The notes: generated by a model not told the origin, from the letters alone. Positions 1 to 8,825 are shown, numbered from the stretch's first letter. The stretch is DNA of 64,000 nucleotides from JAMXLG01 sp963765935 (GCA_963765935.1 CAVXXX010000001.1:620001-684000), one strand, 5' to 3'. Translations and numbers: made by a program.

Positions 1-2
1 TC

Positions 3-635
3 GTCGATCACGTTCAGGCCGGTCACTTGCGCAGCGGCGCGCTCGTTACCACCGCGCTCGATGCAAACGGTACGGTCTACGCAGTGTGGCAAGATTGCCG
101 TTTCGAGCCCGGTTGCGCCGCCGACGATCTCCTACTGAGCGCTACGCCGGACGGTCATGCATGGACAACGCCGGTGCGCGTTCCGCTGGACGCCGTGGGC
201 AGCGGCATCGATCATTTTATTCCGAGCGTTGGTGCGGATCGAAACGGCGGGCGTCTCGGCCTTTCATACTATGACTATCCGAGCGCAGCATGCGCCGCGT
301 CGTGTATTCTTTCATTCTCGTACGCGACGTCACCGGATGGAGGACGAACGTGGAGCGCGCCCGTCTCGCCGGGGAGTCTCATGTTTCCGGCGTGGCTCGC
401 CGTAACGAACGAAGGATTCATGGTTGCCGACTATGTCGCGTCCGTTTTCGCGGCAGGCGAGCCCGTCAGCATCTACACGCAAGCAAACGCTCCAAACGGA
501 ACGCTTTTGAATGAAGCGACCTATGCATGGACGCCGAACGTCGTCCTCGCTCAAACAATGCGCCGCGCCGTAGCAGCGCGGCCGGTAGTCCTTCAAGCCG
601 CTCATAAAAGGCAACGCTTTATTCCGGCACGCTAA
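3..635 (+). CDS. Sialidase-like (BNR/Asp-box) protein, 5' partial
   Basis: The reading frame is open to the left edge of the window, so the N-terminus is missing. The visible 210 residues resemble the blades of a secreted sialidase-type beta-propeller: a repeated pattern of short strands, and one clear Asp-box (SPDGGRTWS, around base 330). Paired cysteines (CRFEPGC, CAASC) suggest disulfides and therefore an exported protein. No catalytic arginine triad or Tyr/Glu pair can be judged from the fragment. The tail after about base 540 is basic and unlike a propeller strand, so a late frameshift or an unusual C-terminus is possible. It converges on the next gene with a 17-base overlap. Sialidase activity is not claimed. 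Confidence 0.6.
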   Translation, partial: VDHVQAGHLRSGALVTTALDANGTVYAVWQDCRFEPGCAADDLLLSATPDGHAWTTPVRVPLDAVGSGIDHFIPSVGADRNGGRLGLSYYDYPSAACAASCILSFSYATSPDGGRTWSAPVSPGSLMFPAWLAVTNEGFMVADYVASVFAAGEPVSIYTQANAPNGTLLNEATYAWTPNVVLAQTMRRAVAARPVVLQAAHKRQRFIPAR

Positions 636-879
636 TGAGCGCTCGAACGATCTCATCGACACGTGGCAGCCGTTCCCACGCAAAGAAGTCCTCATTGTCC
701 TCCGCGAGATCTTCGACGGGCAAAGGCAGCGGATCGGGGAAGTCGGGATACGCTTGCTTCACCGCGCCAAACACCGTTTGGTCACCCACGGAGAGTTGAG
801 ACAGCGTCGTCCAATTCGCTTCGCTCGGATTCTCGCGATACGCCTCCAACGCCGCACGAACGTCTTCCGGTACTTGCAT
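619..879 (-). CDS. Small acidic hypothetical protein (86 aa)
   Basis: I do not recognise a family. The protein is acidic, with predicted helices, a proline-rich middle (PDFPDPLPLPVED) and many Asp/Glu. The frame is open further upstream, but I chose the ATG at 879 because a TATAAT box lies on the same strand at 891-886, which would place the transcription start at or next to this ATG (leaderless mRNA). No Shine-Dalgarno sequence is visible. The 3' end overlaps the sialidase-like gene on the opposite strand. It could be a small regulator or protein-interaction module; nothing in the sequence decides this. Confidence 0.55.
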   Translation of the reverse strand: MQVPEDVRAALEAYRENPSEANWTTLSQLSVGDQTVFGAVKQAYPDFPDPLPLPVEDLAEDNEDFFAWERLPRVDEIVRALISVPE

Positions 880-885
880 GCACCG

Positions 886-891
886 ATTATA
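886..891 (-). promoter_or_regulatory. -10 box (TATAAT) for leaderless small gene
   Basis: A perfect TATAAT on the minus strand ends six bases before the ATG at 879. With normal spacing, transcription would begin at or within a base of the start codon. There is no convincing -35 hexamer 17 bases upstream. Confidence 0.45.
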
Positions 892-998
892 AATGCAAAA
901 TCGCCGAGATTCAGACGTTCCGTTGCACAATTGGGACTTCTAGGTAATTGTACGGCGCTACGCTCTCGTCCACGATGTTCGTACGGGAGGGCTTTTAG

Positions 999-2036
999 AT
1001 GCGCGCCTCGTTCGTTTGCTTGGTTGCGGCGTTTCTTCTCGTTTGCACTTCAGGATGCCATGGCGGCGGTAGCCCTGCAGGGAGCATCGTTCCCCAGACG
1101 GAGTCGGCCTCATCGTTCGTTCCGGCGGCGCTCGGCACGCCGCGCCTTTGGTTTTCTTCGTGTGCGACCTGCGGTATCGCGATGGTGCCGAACAAAGAAG
1201 TCGACTTGCAAGTCTACTCGTTGTCGGGAACCGACCTGCACGATTTTGCATTCTCAGGCGGAAGAGGTTCGCCCGCGCTCGATGCCGTTAATCCCGATCA
1301 ACGGCACGTCTACGTGACCATCTTTATGGGTCACGAAAACTTCGTAGCGGACGTCGATACGGTCACGTATCAAGTGCGATACTACAAGATTCCGCTGACG
1401 GAACAGCAGGGGTTCATCACCGGTCTGGTCGTGAGTCCTGACGGTCGTCGCCTATACGTAACGACGTCGGCCAAAGTCTTTGCCATTAACACCGTAACCC
1501 GAACGTATGCGGGAACGAGTCCAGCAAAGCTTAGCGCGCCGGCGCTTTCACCGGATGGAAAGACGTTGTACGGCTTGACGTCAGCGGGCGTCGCAGCAAT
1601 CGACACTCTGACTTTAGCGGTTCATTCCTTCGCCTTCGTACCGGGTGCGAACGCCGTCGCCGCAACGAACAGCACTGTCTATGTCGCGACAAGCAACGGC
1701 GTACGAGTTTATAACGCCGAAACCCACAACTGCTTCAAGACCATCCTGTCGGGTCTCTTCGAACGTCTCGTCGTCGACCCGTCCATTGCACGGCTGTATG
1801 CATGGTTCAACGGCCCTACGACGGCAAGCCTTTTCGTCGTCAACACTGCGACGGACACAACAGTGAAAACGTTACCGAACTTCTTCGAAGGTCCATTCCT
1901 CGATCCCATTACCCATCTCATCTACGGCATCGACGTTCCGGGCAACGTGTGCGCATATAAGCCGCCAACATATTCGCGGTCATGCGCCTTCCAAGTCAAC
2001 AGCTCCGTCCCATTCGATGTCGTAGCCACGCATTAA
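999..2036 (+). CDS. YVTN/beta-propeller lipoprotein
   Basis: This 345-residue protein begins with a short basic start, a hydrophobic helix and a lipobox-like cysteine near residue 20 (CTSGC), so it is probably a lipoprotein. The mature part has repeats of the form 'PDGRRLYVTTSAKVFAINT', 'PDGKTLYGLTSAGVAAIDT' and 'NSTVYVATSNGVRVYN', typical of YVTN-type beta-propellers that sit on the cell surface or in the periplasm and bind partners. Two cysteines in CATC near residue 65 could form a disulfide or bind metal. A purine-rich stretch (GGGAGG) lies about 8 bases before the ATG. The gene stands alone and ends just before a good terminator. No enzymatic motif is seen. Confidence 0.7.
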   Translation: MRASFVCLVAAFLLVCTSGCHGGGSPAGSIVPQTESASSFVPAALGTPRLWFSSCATCGIAMVPNKEVDLQVYSLSGTDLHDFAFSGGRGSPALDAVNPDQRHVYVTIFMGHENFVADVDTVTYQVRYYKIPLTEQQGFITGLVVSPDGRRLYVTTSAKVFAINTVTRTYAGTSPAKLSAPALSPDGKTLYGLTSAGVAAIDTLTLAVHSFAFVPGANAVAATNSTVYVATSNGVRVYNAETHNCFKTILSGLFERLVVDPSIARLYAWFNGPTTASLFVVNTATDTTVKTLPNFFEGPFLDPITHLIYGIDVPGNVCAYKPPTYSRSCAFQVNSSVPFDVVATH

Positions 2037-2037
2037 T

Positions 2038-2075
2038 AACGGGCGCGCTCACCTTTGATGATGAGCGTGCCCGTT
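2038..2075 (+). terminator. Bidirectional hairpin terminator
   Basis: Arms 2038-2051 and 2062-2075 pair over 14 positions (AACGGGC.CGCTCA with TGAGCG.GCCCGTT, one G.U in plus-strand RNA), with a ten-base loop and T-rich flank. It lies between two convergent genes, the propeller lipoprotein and the S53 protease, and can serve both. Confidence 0.75.
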
Positions 2076-2083
2076 TATAGTGT

Positions 2084-4018
2084 TCAGTGGCCGGAGAACG
2101 CGGACTTTGTGATGTCCGCCTGCATGACGCAGTAATTTACTGAACCAAGTCCCGTAGGTGTATCCCATCCGGGCGCGGCGGAGCTTGGAATCCCGTTCGA
2201 TCCGTACAGGATGTCATGGAAACCGCCGATCGGCGCGGTGGTGTCAGGAGGTAATGCGCTCGTATCCGATCCGGGTTCGCTCGACGGCACGCAAGCTGTC
2301 GATCCGAGCGGACATGGTTCGTAGTGAGCATACACGCCGTAATAAACGGGCGCCGCAAAACCGAGTGTGTTGTTGAAGTGCGATTCCAGGCGGGCCCATA
2401 TACCCATCGACATCGGTGAGGAGAGGCTCGTACCGCCGACTCCCGTTTGCGCGCCCTTCACGAAGACATCCATCGGACACCCGTTGTTGTCGGCGCACAT
2501 CGAGATGTCGGCGATTCCACGTAGTGCGGCCGAATTGCATAGAGCGCAGATGCCATTCGACTGCCAATATGGAGCCGATTCGTATTTGCTATTGCCACCA
2601 CCGGTTCCAACCCATACGTGCTCGCCATAGTAGGTGCCGGGTTGCGTCCCAACCGCATTCGTGTCGAGGGTCGTGCCGCCGACGGCAACAACATACGGCG
2701 ATGCCGCCGGATAGCACACTTCGGGAACTCCCGTATTCGGCACGCCCGTTGCAGCAAGCACTGGACATCCTTCACCGTTGTCGCCGGTGGAAGCGAACAT
2801 CGTCATTCCCTGCGACGCAGCTTGATTGAATTCTTCATCGTCGATTACCATCGACCCATCCGCGAATGCGAGACTTTCGGGTTCGCCGAACGATGAATTA
2901 CCGGCTTGAGCTAAATCGTCGTTGACCCAATGGCTATACATGAGCGCGATGTCGGAATCGCTCAGTGAGGTAGTATCGTACACATACAGGTGCTTGACGG
3001 TTTGCGCAATTCCGCTCGAAATCTGCGTGTCAAGATCCCATTCATCGATGCCGGACGTATCGACGCTCGATACACCGACTTTCACTACGGAGTACGGTAC
3101 CTTCGGAAGGCCCCAAAACGCTTCGGCCGTACGCAAATCTGTCTGCACTTGGCTTACGTTGCCTTCGGCCATTACAGCCACAGACGTGTTGCTGCCCGTG
3201 CAGCTCGCCGGACACTGCTTTGTATTCGCGTCATACGCCGTTTGATATTGGGGCGGACCGTACTCGCCGGCGACGCAGATGCCGTTCACGACTTCAAAAC
3301 ACGGCGGCGGCGTTCCGGCTGCCGTTGCCGAGGGCGTTGACGACATCATCATCATGCGAGGCCGTGTCGTTTTTACGATGTGCGTTTTCATTTGGTAGGC
3401 GTTATTGAGCCCGAGTACCGCTATGACGACGCCTTTGAATTGTGCGGGTACGAGCGCAGGCGTCACGTTTCCGTAGACGAGTTGCCCGTTCGACGTCGTC
3501 GAGCGAATCGATGTGTGGAACGCCGCTCCCACGCGTGACGCAGTTCCTGTTGCGCTTACGATCAAATTATTCGGCTCGATCGCGACGTTTGTCAGCCCTT
3601 GTTGCCGTAAATACTCGGCAACTGCATTCGCCTGGCTTAACGTCGGATTGAATCTCGCAGTAAACGCCGACGGCGTTAGCCACGCGTGAAACGCGGAACC
3701 ACCCGGCGTGTACAGTCCGCGAACAAACGCTTGAGCGCCGGCCGGATCCCGCATCCGCAGCCCGACCACAACGTGAATCGGGACGGACTCGGAGACTACC
3801 GCCGCCGAAACGTTGTTAGCCGTGGCACTACCGATTGAAATCGCCTGGGTCAGCGTCGCGGCCCACCCCTGCGGCACATTTGAAAACGCAGCAACATCTT
3901 CGGAAGTCGAGCCAGTCCCAGAAGAGGGCGTCATCGGCGGCATCGAGCTGCTCTTGGCACATGACCCCATCAAAACCGAAACGCCGGCTAAACAGACGCC
4001 CAGAATGATCTTCTTCAT
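2084..4018 (-). CDS. S53 family (sedolisin/kumamolisin-type) protease, lipoprotein
   Basis: This 644-residue secreted serine-carboxyl protease starts with a lipoprotein signal (lipobox VLMGSC near residue 18). Next comes a pro-kumamolisin activation domain (about residues 40-190: 'GLRMRDPAGAQAF', 'FNPTLSQANAVAEYLRQQG') and then the S53 catalytic domain. The Glu-x3-Asp pair is visible in EWDLD (E326, D330) and the nucleophile in GGTSLSSP (S531). The C-terminal 'GWDTPTGLGS' is the calcium-site region of the family. Most S53 enzymes work at acidic pH and are freely secreted; anchoring as a lipoprotein is less usual. ATG 4018 was chosen because GGGAGAAG precedes it; a TTG 15 bases upstream is possible. 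The gene is monocistronic and ends at a shared terminator. Confidence 0.9.
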   Translation of the reverse strand: MKKIILGVCLAGVSVLMGSCAKSSSMPPMTPSSGTGSTSEDVAAFSNVPQGWAATLTQAISIGSATANNVSAAVVSESVPIHVVVGLRMRDPAGAQAFVRGLYTPGGSAFHAWLTPSAFTARFNPTLSQANAVAEYLRQQGLTNVAIEPNNLIVSATGTASRVGAAFHTSIRSTTSNGQLVYGNVTPALVPAQFKGVVIAVLGLNNAYQMKTHIVKTTRPRMMMMSSTPSATAAGTPPPCFEVVNGICVAGEYGPPQYQTAYDANTKQCPASCTGSNTSVAVMAEGNVSQVQTDLRTAEAFWGLPKVPYSVVKVGVSSVDTSGIDEWDLDTQISSGIAQTVKHLYVYDTTSLSDSDIALMYSHWVNDDLAQAGNSSFGEPESLAFADGSMVIDDEEFNQAASQGMTMFASTGDNGEGCPVLAATGVPNTGVPEVCYPAASPYVVAVGGTTLDTNAVGTQPGTYYGEHVWVGTGGGNSKYESAPYWQSNGICALCNSAALRGIADISMCADNNGCPMDVFVKGAQTGVGGTSLSSPMSMGIWARLESHFNNTLGFAAPVYYGVYAHYEPCPLGSTACVPSSEPGSDTSALPPDTTAPIGGFHDILYGSNGIPSSAAPGWDTPTGLGSVNYCVMQADITKSAFSGH

Positions 4019-4158
4019 CGCAACTTCTCCCAAACGAAGATCGCCACGCCCGCCGGCGACGGAAACACCCCAGTTGAGCGTATGCGCGCCAAAAGGTAAA
4101 CGACATACCTAATTTTGGGTATGCGCCTCTTTAAATCGCGAACGGGAAAAGCAAAGAC

Positions 4159-4263
4159 AAAACCCCTGAGATTTTTCGCGTGGTGGGTTTGGCGGAGACC
4201 GAAGTGGACTAAGGTCCATGAGGTCTCTGCCAAGCCCGCCACGCGGAAAATATCAGGGGTTTT
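4159..4263. terminator. Long palindrome, probable bidirectional terminator or hairpin RNA, next to tmRNA
   Basis: Arms 4159-4200 and 4222-4263 (42 bases each, from AAAACCCCTGA to TCAGGGGTTTT) pair with only five imperfect positions. The 21-base centre contains a nested stem (TGGAC 4205-4209 with GTCCA 4214-4218). On the minus strand the hairpin follows the tmRNA 3' CCA directly, sharing one base, and is followed by a T-rich run, which fits a strong ssrA terminator. Four of the five imperfections become G.U pairs in plus-strand RNA but A.C mismatches in minus-strand RNA. A plus-strand transcript, or a palindromic mobile remnant, is therefore also possible. Confidence 0.7.
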
Positions 4264-4617
4264 GGTGGAGCTGTCGGGGTACTGCCCCCCGAGTCCGAAA
4301 AGCCTAACCGGCGCGTTCTCCAAGCTCAGCTTTGACTTTGACTTACTCGCGCGTACGTCTCAAAGCGGGACTTACCGCGCGCAGCAGATTCTTGATCTCG
4401 TACGTCCGTCGAATCACGCGTGCGTACCAGCCCGAGTTTATGACCGGAGTGCAGAGTGGTTCGGGCCGACTCTCCGCATCCGGTGGCTAGCTTAGATTAA
4501 GCAGCCAGTGCGTATTCGTTGTTGGCAGGTATTGCCGTTGCGATCGTTTTAGGAGAGCTCGCAACTCCGCTTGCTAACGCCGACCACGGATCTCCCCGTC
4601 GAGCCTAGTTCAGCCCC
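4263..4617 (-). ncRNA. ssrA: tmRNA (10Sa RNA)
   Basis: tmRNA rescues ribosomes stalled on broken messages and tags the product for proteolysis. The 5' end reads GGGGCUG and pairs with CAGCUCC just before the encoded ACCA end. The conserved 5' GGCTCGACGGGG and the 3' TTTTCGGAC blocks are both present. The tag frame is at 4526-4497: GCC AAC AAC GAA TAC GCA CTG GCT GCT TAA, encoding ANNEYALAA, ending in the usual ALAA degron. The length of 355 bases is normal for a one-piece tmRNA. Unusually, the T arm (TCGGGG/CCCCGA) encloses GGCAGTA instead of the usual TTCRANT-type loop. A TATAGT box at 4704-4699 could be the promoter, giving a leader of about 75 bases that RNase P would remove. Confidence 0.93.
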
Positions 4618-4676
4618 CTAGGATTCCGCTTCGCGGAATCCGTTGCGGTTTTGGGCTACGCCCAAAATCCGCTAGG
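4617..4676. repeat. Two adjacent perfect hairpins in a palindromic module upstream of tmRNA
   Basis: Hairpin 1 is GGATTCCGC-TTC-GCGGAATCC (4621-4641). Hairpin 2 is GCGGTTTTGGGC-TAC-GCCCAAAATCCGC (4645-4672, one bulged A). They are bracketed by CCTA/TAGG, so the whole can fold as a three-way junction. The form resembles extragenic palindromic (REP-like) elements. It probably lies within the 5' leader of the tmRNA precursor. Confidence 0.6.
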
Positions 4677-4734
4677 TCCGCAATTGACCGGAACACCAAC
4701 TATAACACACCGCACAAGTGTTCGGTTGCGCGGC

Positions 4735-5109
4735 TTATGGGCGCGGTGTGGCAGCGGGTCGCGAAAGTGGGGCGTTTACGAACGTTCCCACGATCATCAT
4801 GATGATCGCGCCCACGAGCGTCGACTCCCACGAGGGCCATGGGACGCCGGTTGTCTTGAATCCCGGTGAAAGCCAGACCGTGAGAGCAAAGAGTATCCAA
4901 TTGATCACGATGGTGAATATACCGAGCGTCAAAATGGTCAACGGCAACGAGATGAGCTTGAGAATGGGTCCGATGAGCGTGTTGACGATGCCGAAAATAA
5001 TCGCTGCAACGACGGCGTATCCCCAACTGCTCAAGTGGAACCCCGGAACGTACATTGCAATCGCCCACAAAGCGATCGCGGTCACGATGAAGCGCAAGAG
5101 CCAGTGCAT
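4735..5109 (-). CDS. Phage holin family 4 / YvlD-like small membrane protein
   Basis: This 124-residue protein has four hydrophobic segments (about residues 3-20, 30-50, 58-78, 95-114) separated by short polar turns. The 'FGIVNTLIGPILKLISLPLT' and 'LTLGIFTIVINWILF' blocks are characteristic of the PF04020 (phage_holin_4_2) family of bacterial inner-membrane proteins. Despite the family name it is a normal chromosomal gene in many bacteria and its function is unknown. Its ATG overlaps the uvrC stop by one base (TAATG), so it is translated downstream of uvrC in the same transcript. The Pro-rich C-terminus is probably cytoplasmic. Confidence 0.8.
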   Translation of the reverse strand: MHWLLRFIVTAIALWAIAMYVPGFHLSSWGYAVVAAIIFGIVNTLIGPILKLISLPLTILTLGIFTIVINWILFALTVWLSPGFKTTGVPWPSWESTLVGAIIMMIVGTFVNAPLSRPAATPRP

Positions 5110-7114
5110 TAGGCCTCTCCTACTCTGCGAGGTGCTTCGAGTTCGCCTTTGATTTGTGCGGCAAGCGAGGGCGTCATTCCCTTCACCGCCGCAATTTCGT
5201 CGATCGAAGCGCGCTTGATGGCCGCCACCGAACCAAATGCCGCCAGCAGACGCTTTCGCCGAACGGGGCCAACGCCCGCGAGCGCGTCGAGGGCGGAACG
5301 GGTCATCGCTTTCGCGCGCCGTTGACGGTGATAGGTAACGGCAAACCGGTGCGCTTCATCGCGAAGGCGCATGATCGAGATGCAGCCCGGCACTGTTCGG
5401 CGGCAGCACGATCGGATCGGGATTTCCCGGTACGTAGAGCCATTCGTGCTCTTTCGCGAGACCGGCGACCGGAATGCCGGTCATGTCCATCTCCTCGAGC
5501 ACCTCGACCACCGCGCTTAACTGCCCCTTCCCGCCGTCGATCAGCAAGAGGTCCGGCTTTTTGTTGAACTTCTCTTTCTTCGCGAGTTGACGCTCGGGCG
5601 ACGTGGCCTCGTCGTCGGTTTCGTGGCGTAGATACCGCAAACGGCGCCGCAGCGTCTCTTGCATCATTGCAAAGTCGTTCGGACCGCGGTCGTATTGAAT
5701 TTTGAACTTGCGGTAATCGCTTTTTTTCGCCCGCCCTTCGACAAAGACCACCATCGATGCGACCGGGTTCGTTCCTTGAATGTTCGAGATGTCGTAGCAC
5801 TCGATGCGATGCGGCACCTCGGAAAGTTCGAGCGCATCGGCAAGTTCCGTGAGCGAACGCGCTTGCGCGCTCTCCTGCACTTCTTGATGCGCGAGAAACG
5901 CTTTAAGGTTCTGTTCGGCGTTCTTCTGCACTAAGCGCATGAACTCGGCGCGTTCACCGCGATGCGGCTGCAAAATGCGAACACGTTGCTCCTTCAACTC
6001 CGAAAGCCACGATTCGAGCAGCGGTAACTCTTCGCCGGGCAGTGTTTGAACGAGCACCTCTTTCGGCACTGCGGCGGCGCTCGCCGCCGCACGGCGGGCG
6101 CGCGCCTTCTCCGGCACCGGGACTTGATTGTCACGCGCAACGCGAGTCGGGCAGCGCGGAAACCGTGCTGCCTTCGGGTGCGCTCGCGGTTCGCGCGGTG
6201 TAGAACTGCTTGAGGAATTCATCCATCAACAGGGCATCGCTCTGCTCGTGCACTCCGTCCAAAATAAAGTGTTCTTGGCCGATCAACTTGCCGCCGCGCA
6301 CCATGAACACTTGCATGCATGCTTGTCCTTGCGCTCGCGCCGTTGCGATGAGATCCATATCGATCCGGGAACGCCACACGACCTTCTGTCCTTCGGTCAC
6401 GCGGCGAACTTGCACGATGCGGTCGCGGATGCGCGCGGCGGCTTCGAAATTGTACTGCCCCGCCGACTCTTGCATCTCGGTTTGAAGACGCGCAAGCAGC
6501 GACTCTTGCTTGCCTTCCAAAAAGAGGACGACCTCATCGATCATCGCGTCGTATTCGCTCTCGGTTTGATAACCGACGCATGGAGCCAGGCAACGTTTGA
6601 TGTGATACTGGAGGCACGGACGCTTGCGACGCCCGTCGATCGGCTCGCGGCACGTACGCAGCGGGAATACCAAACGGACGAGATCGATCAGCTCGCGCAA
6701 TCCATGGGCGTTCGTGTAGGGACCGAAGTAACGCGCGCCATCGTCCTTCACCATGCGCGTGAACACCACGCGCGGGAAGGCCTCGTTCGTCACCTTCAGG
6801 TACGGGTACCGTTTGTCGTCGCGCAGACGAACGTTGAACGGCGGCTGATGCCGCTTGATCAGATTCGCTTCGAGAATGAGCGCTTCGACTTCATTCGTGA
6901 CGACGATCGTTCGCACGTCGACGACCCGCTCTACCATCGCCTGCGTGCGGATGTGATGGCTTGCGGAGTCTTGGAAGTACGAGCGCACGCGGTTGCGCAG
7001 CGACACCGCCTTCCCAATGTAAAGAATGTCACCATTCCGGTCTATCATTTGATAGACGCCGGGCGCATCGGGAATCTGGGTGAGCCGCTGTTCGAGCGTG
7101 GTCGTCAGTTGCAT
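5109..7114 (-). pseudogene. uvrC: UvrC, excinuclease ABC subunit C, interrupted by two frameshifts
   Basis: UvrC makes the 3' and 5' incisions in nucleotide-excision repair. Three consecutive frames together give a complete protein of normal length. The first (from ATG 7114) has the GIY-YIG nuclease ('GVYQMIDRNGDILYIGKAV'), the cysteine region (CLQYHIKRCLAPC) and the UvrB-binding helix pair. The second has the RNase H-like nuclease ('HRIECYDISNIQGTNPVASM', 'LLLIDGGKGQL'). The third has 'LRDEAHRFAVTYHR' and the terminal HhH domain ('AGVGPVRRKRLLAAFGS'). The first shift lies between about 6130 and 6200 (one surplus base, in a poorly conserved linker). The second is near 5380, where an extra G in ctcGatcatg breaks the frame. 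Since every domain is intact, sequencing errors are at least as likely as true inactivation. Confidence 0.85.
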
Positions 7115-7180
7115 GATGGTGTCGTCGTAAATTCCTTCGAGGCCCGGGCGGCATTCGCTTTGAATTGGCCGCCGTTCATC

Positions 7181-8793
7181 ATGGACGATCGGATCAAGGC
7201 ATGGAAGCTTCCGCTGCGACGCTGGCAGCGGGATGCATTCGAGGTGTGGTCTTCGGCGCGTCCCAAAGACGCGCTTATTGTCGCAACCCCCGGCGCCGGG
7301 AAGACCCGGTTCGCCGCTCGCCTCGCTCACGCTGCACTGGCCGAACGCAGCGTGCGCCGTCTTTTCATCGTCGTTCCGCGCGAACATCTCAAAGCGCAAA
7401 CCGCGATCGCGCTCGCGCAAGCCGGCGTCCGCGTCGATCATCGCTTCGAGAATTCCGCCGGCGCTCTCGCAAGCGACGTGCACGGCGCGGTCGTTACGTA
7501 CCAACAACTCGCGTCCGCGCCGGCGCTCTACCGCAGGCTCACCCACGTATCGACACTGGTTGTGCTCGATGAGATTCACCACGCGGGAGATGCCGCGACG
7601 TGGGGCAACGCTCTTCGCGAAGCATTCGGTAATGCAGCCCACCGGATCAGCCTTTCCGGAACACCGTTTCGCTCCGACGGCAGCGCCATTCCGTTCGTGC
7701 GCTACGAACGCGGTGAATGCGTCGCCGACTTTTCCTACGATTACGCCGCCGCGCTCCGCGACGGCGTTTGCCGCCCGTTGATCTTTCCTTTACAAGGCGG
7801 TTACGCCGAGTGGGTCGGCAAGGACGGCGAGATGCACAAAGCGTCGTTCGATCAGGCGCTCCGCTCGAAGAGCCGTATGAGCGAGCGACTACGAACGGTG
7901 CTCGTGCATGAAGCGTGGATCGGCGACGTTATTACGAAGGCGCACGAACGCCTAATGGAATTGCGCCGCGGCGACGCGCGCGACGCCGCCGGATTGATGA
8001 TCGCCATGAACCAGGAGCATGCGCGGTTTCTGGCGGGACTGCTGCGCGCGCGCACCGGCGTCGAGCCGGCGGTCGTGCTCTCCGACGAAGATAACGCGTC
8101 GCGAAAGATTGCCGCCTTTGCACGCAGCAATGATCCTTGGATCGTCGCGGTACACATGGTTTCCGAAGGCGTCGACATTCCGCGCTCCGCGTAGGTATTT
8201 ACGGCAGCAACGTCGTCACGGAGATGTATTTCCGCCAATTCTGCGGACGGTTCGTGCGCACCGCCGGTAGCGGAAAGCAGCACGCGTTCGTATATCTTCC
8301 GGATGACACACGATTGCGTGAGCTCGCCGGGCGCGTAACTGCGGACGTGCGCGGTATGGTCAACGTCAAACGCGAACTCGACGAACTTGAACTTGCACGA
8401 CAGGTTCGGACGGAGCGCGGCGACGTCGACAATCGCTTCGAAGCGATTGCGGCAAACGTCGACGGCGAGCGCGTGCTGGATTACGGTCCGCTCTTTAATC
8501 CCTCAGCATACGCAGCAGAGCCGGAGCCGGAACCCATCACTGACTACCTGCACGCTGACGAACCGGACGACGGCTACATGCTCAGCGTCGCGGAAGAAAA
8601 AGAACTGCTTCGCAAGTCACTCTCGAATCTCGTGACGCAAGCATCACAACGGTTCAACATCGAGCATAAAAAAATTCACGCCGCACTAAATCAACGCTAC
8701 GGCGGCCCTATCGCACGCGCAACGGTCGAGAGCTTGCGCAGGCGCAGGGAAGCCGTACTTGCTTGGCTAGAGAAAAACCGCTTCGACGCGTAA
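7181..8793 (+). pseudogene. SF2 DEAD/DEAH-type helicase, single frameshift
   Basis: A superfamily 2 ATPase of about 537 residues if one missing base is restored. Lobe 1 shows Walker A ATPGAGKTRFAARLA, motif II VVLDEIHHAG and motif III SGTPFR. Lobe 2 begins after about residue 270 and shows 'MVSEGVDIPR' (motif V) and 'FCGRFVRTAGSGK' (motif VI). The break is at about 8187, where CGCTCCGCG would need to be CGCCTCCGCG. The C-terminal 100 residues are helical and basic at the end. The set resembles the XPB/Res III type of helicases, but the substrate is unknown. It is divergent from uvrC with only 66 bases between starts, so a DNA-repair role is plausible but inferred from context only. Confidence 0.8.
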
Positions 8794-8813
8794 CCGGCGC
8801 GGCCGGTTTTTTT
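8792..8813 (+). terminator. Intrinsic terminator after helicase gene
   Basis: A seven-pair stem (AACCGGC/GCCGGTT) with a three-base loop is followed by a run of seven T in total. It overlaps the helicase stop codon and separates it from the convergent dedA gene. Confidence 0.9.
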
Positions 8814-8825
8814 GCCGACGAAGTT

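Noticed and set aside
4735..5109. Prophage holin
   Set aside because: The family name only; no phage gene is near and it is coupled to uvrC.
5380..6200. Programmed frameshifting in uvrC
   Set aside because: No slippery heptamer or downstream stimulator was seen, and UvrC is not known to use it; single-base errors explain it better.
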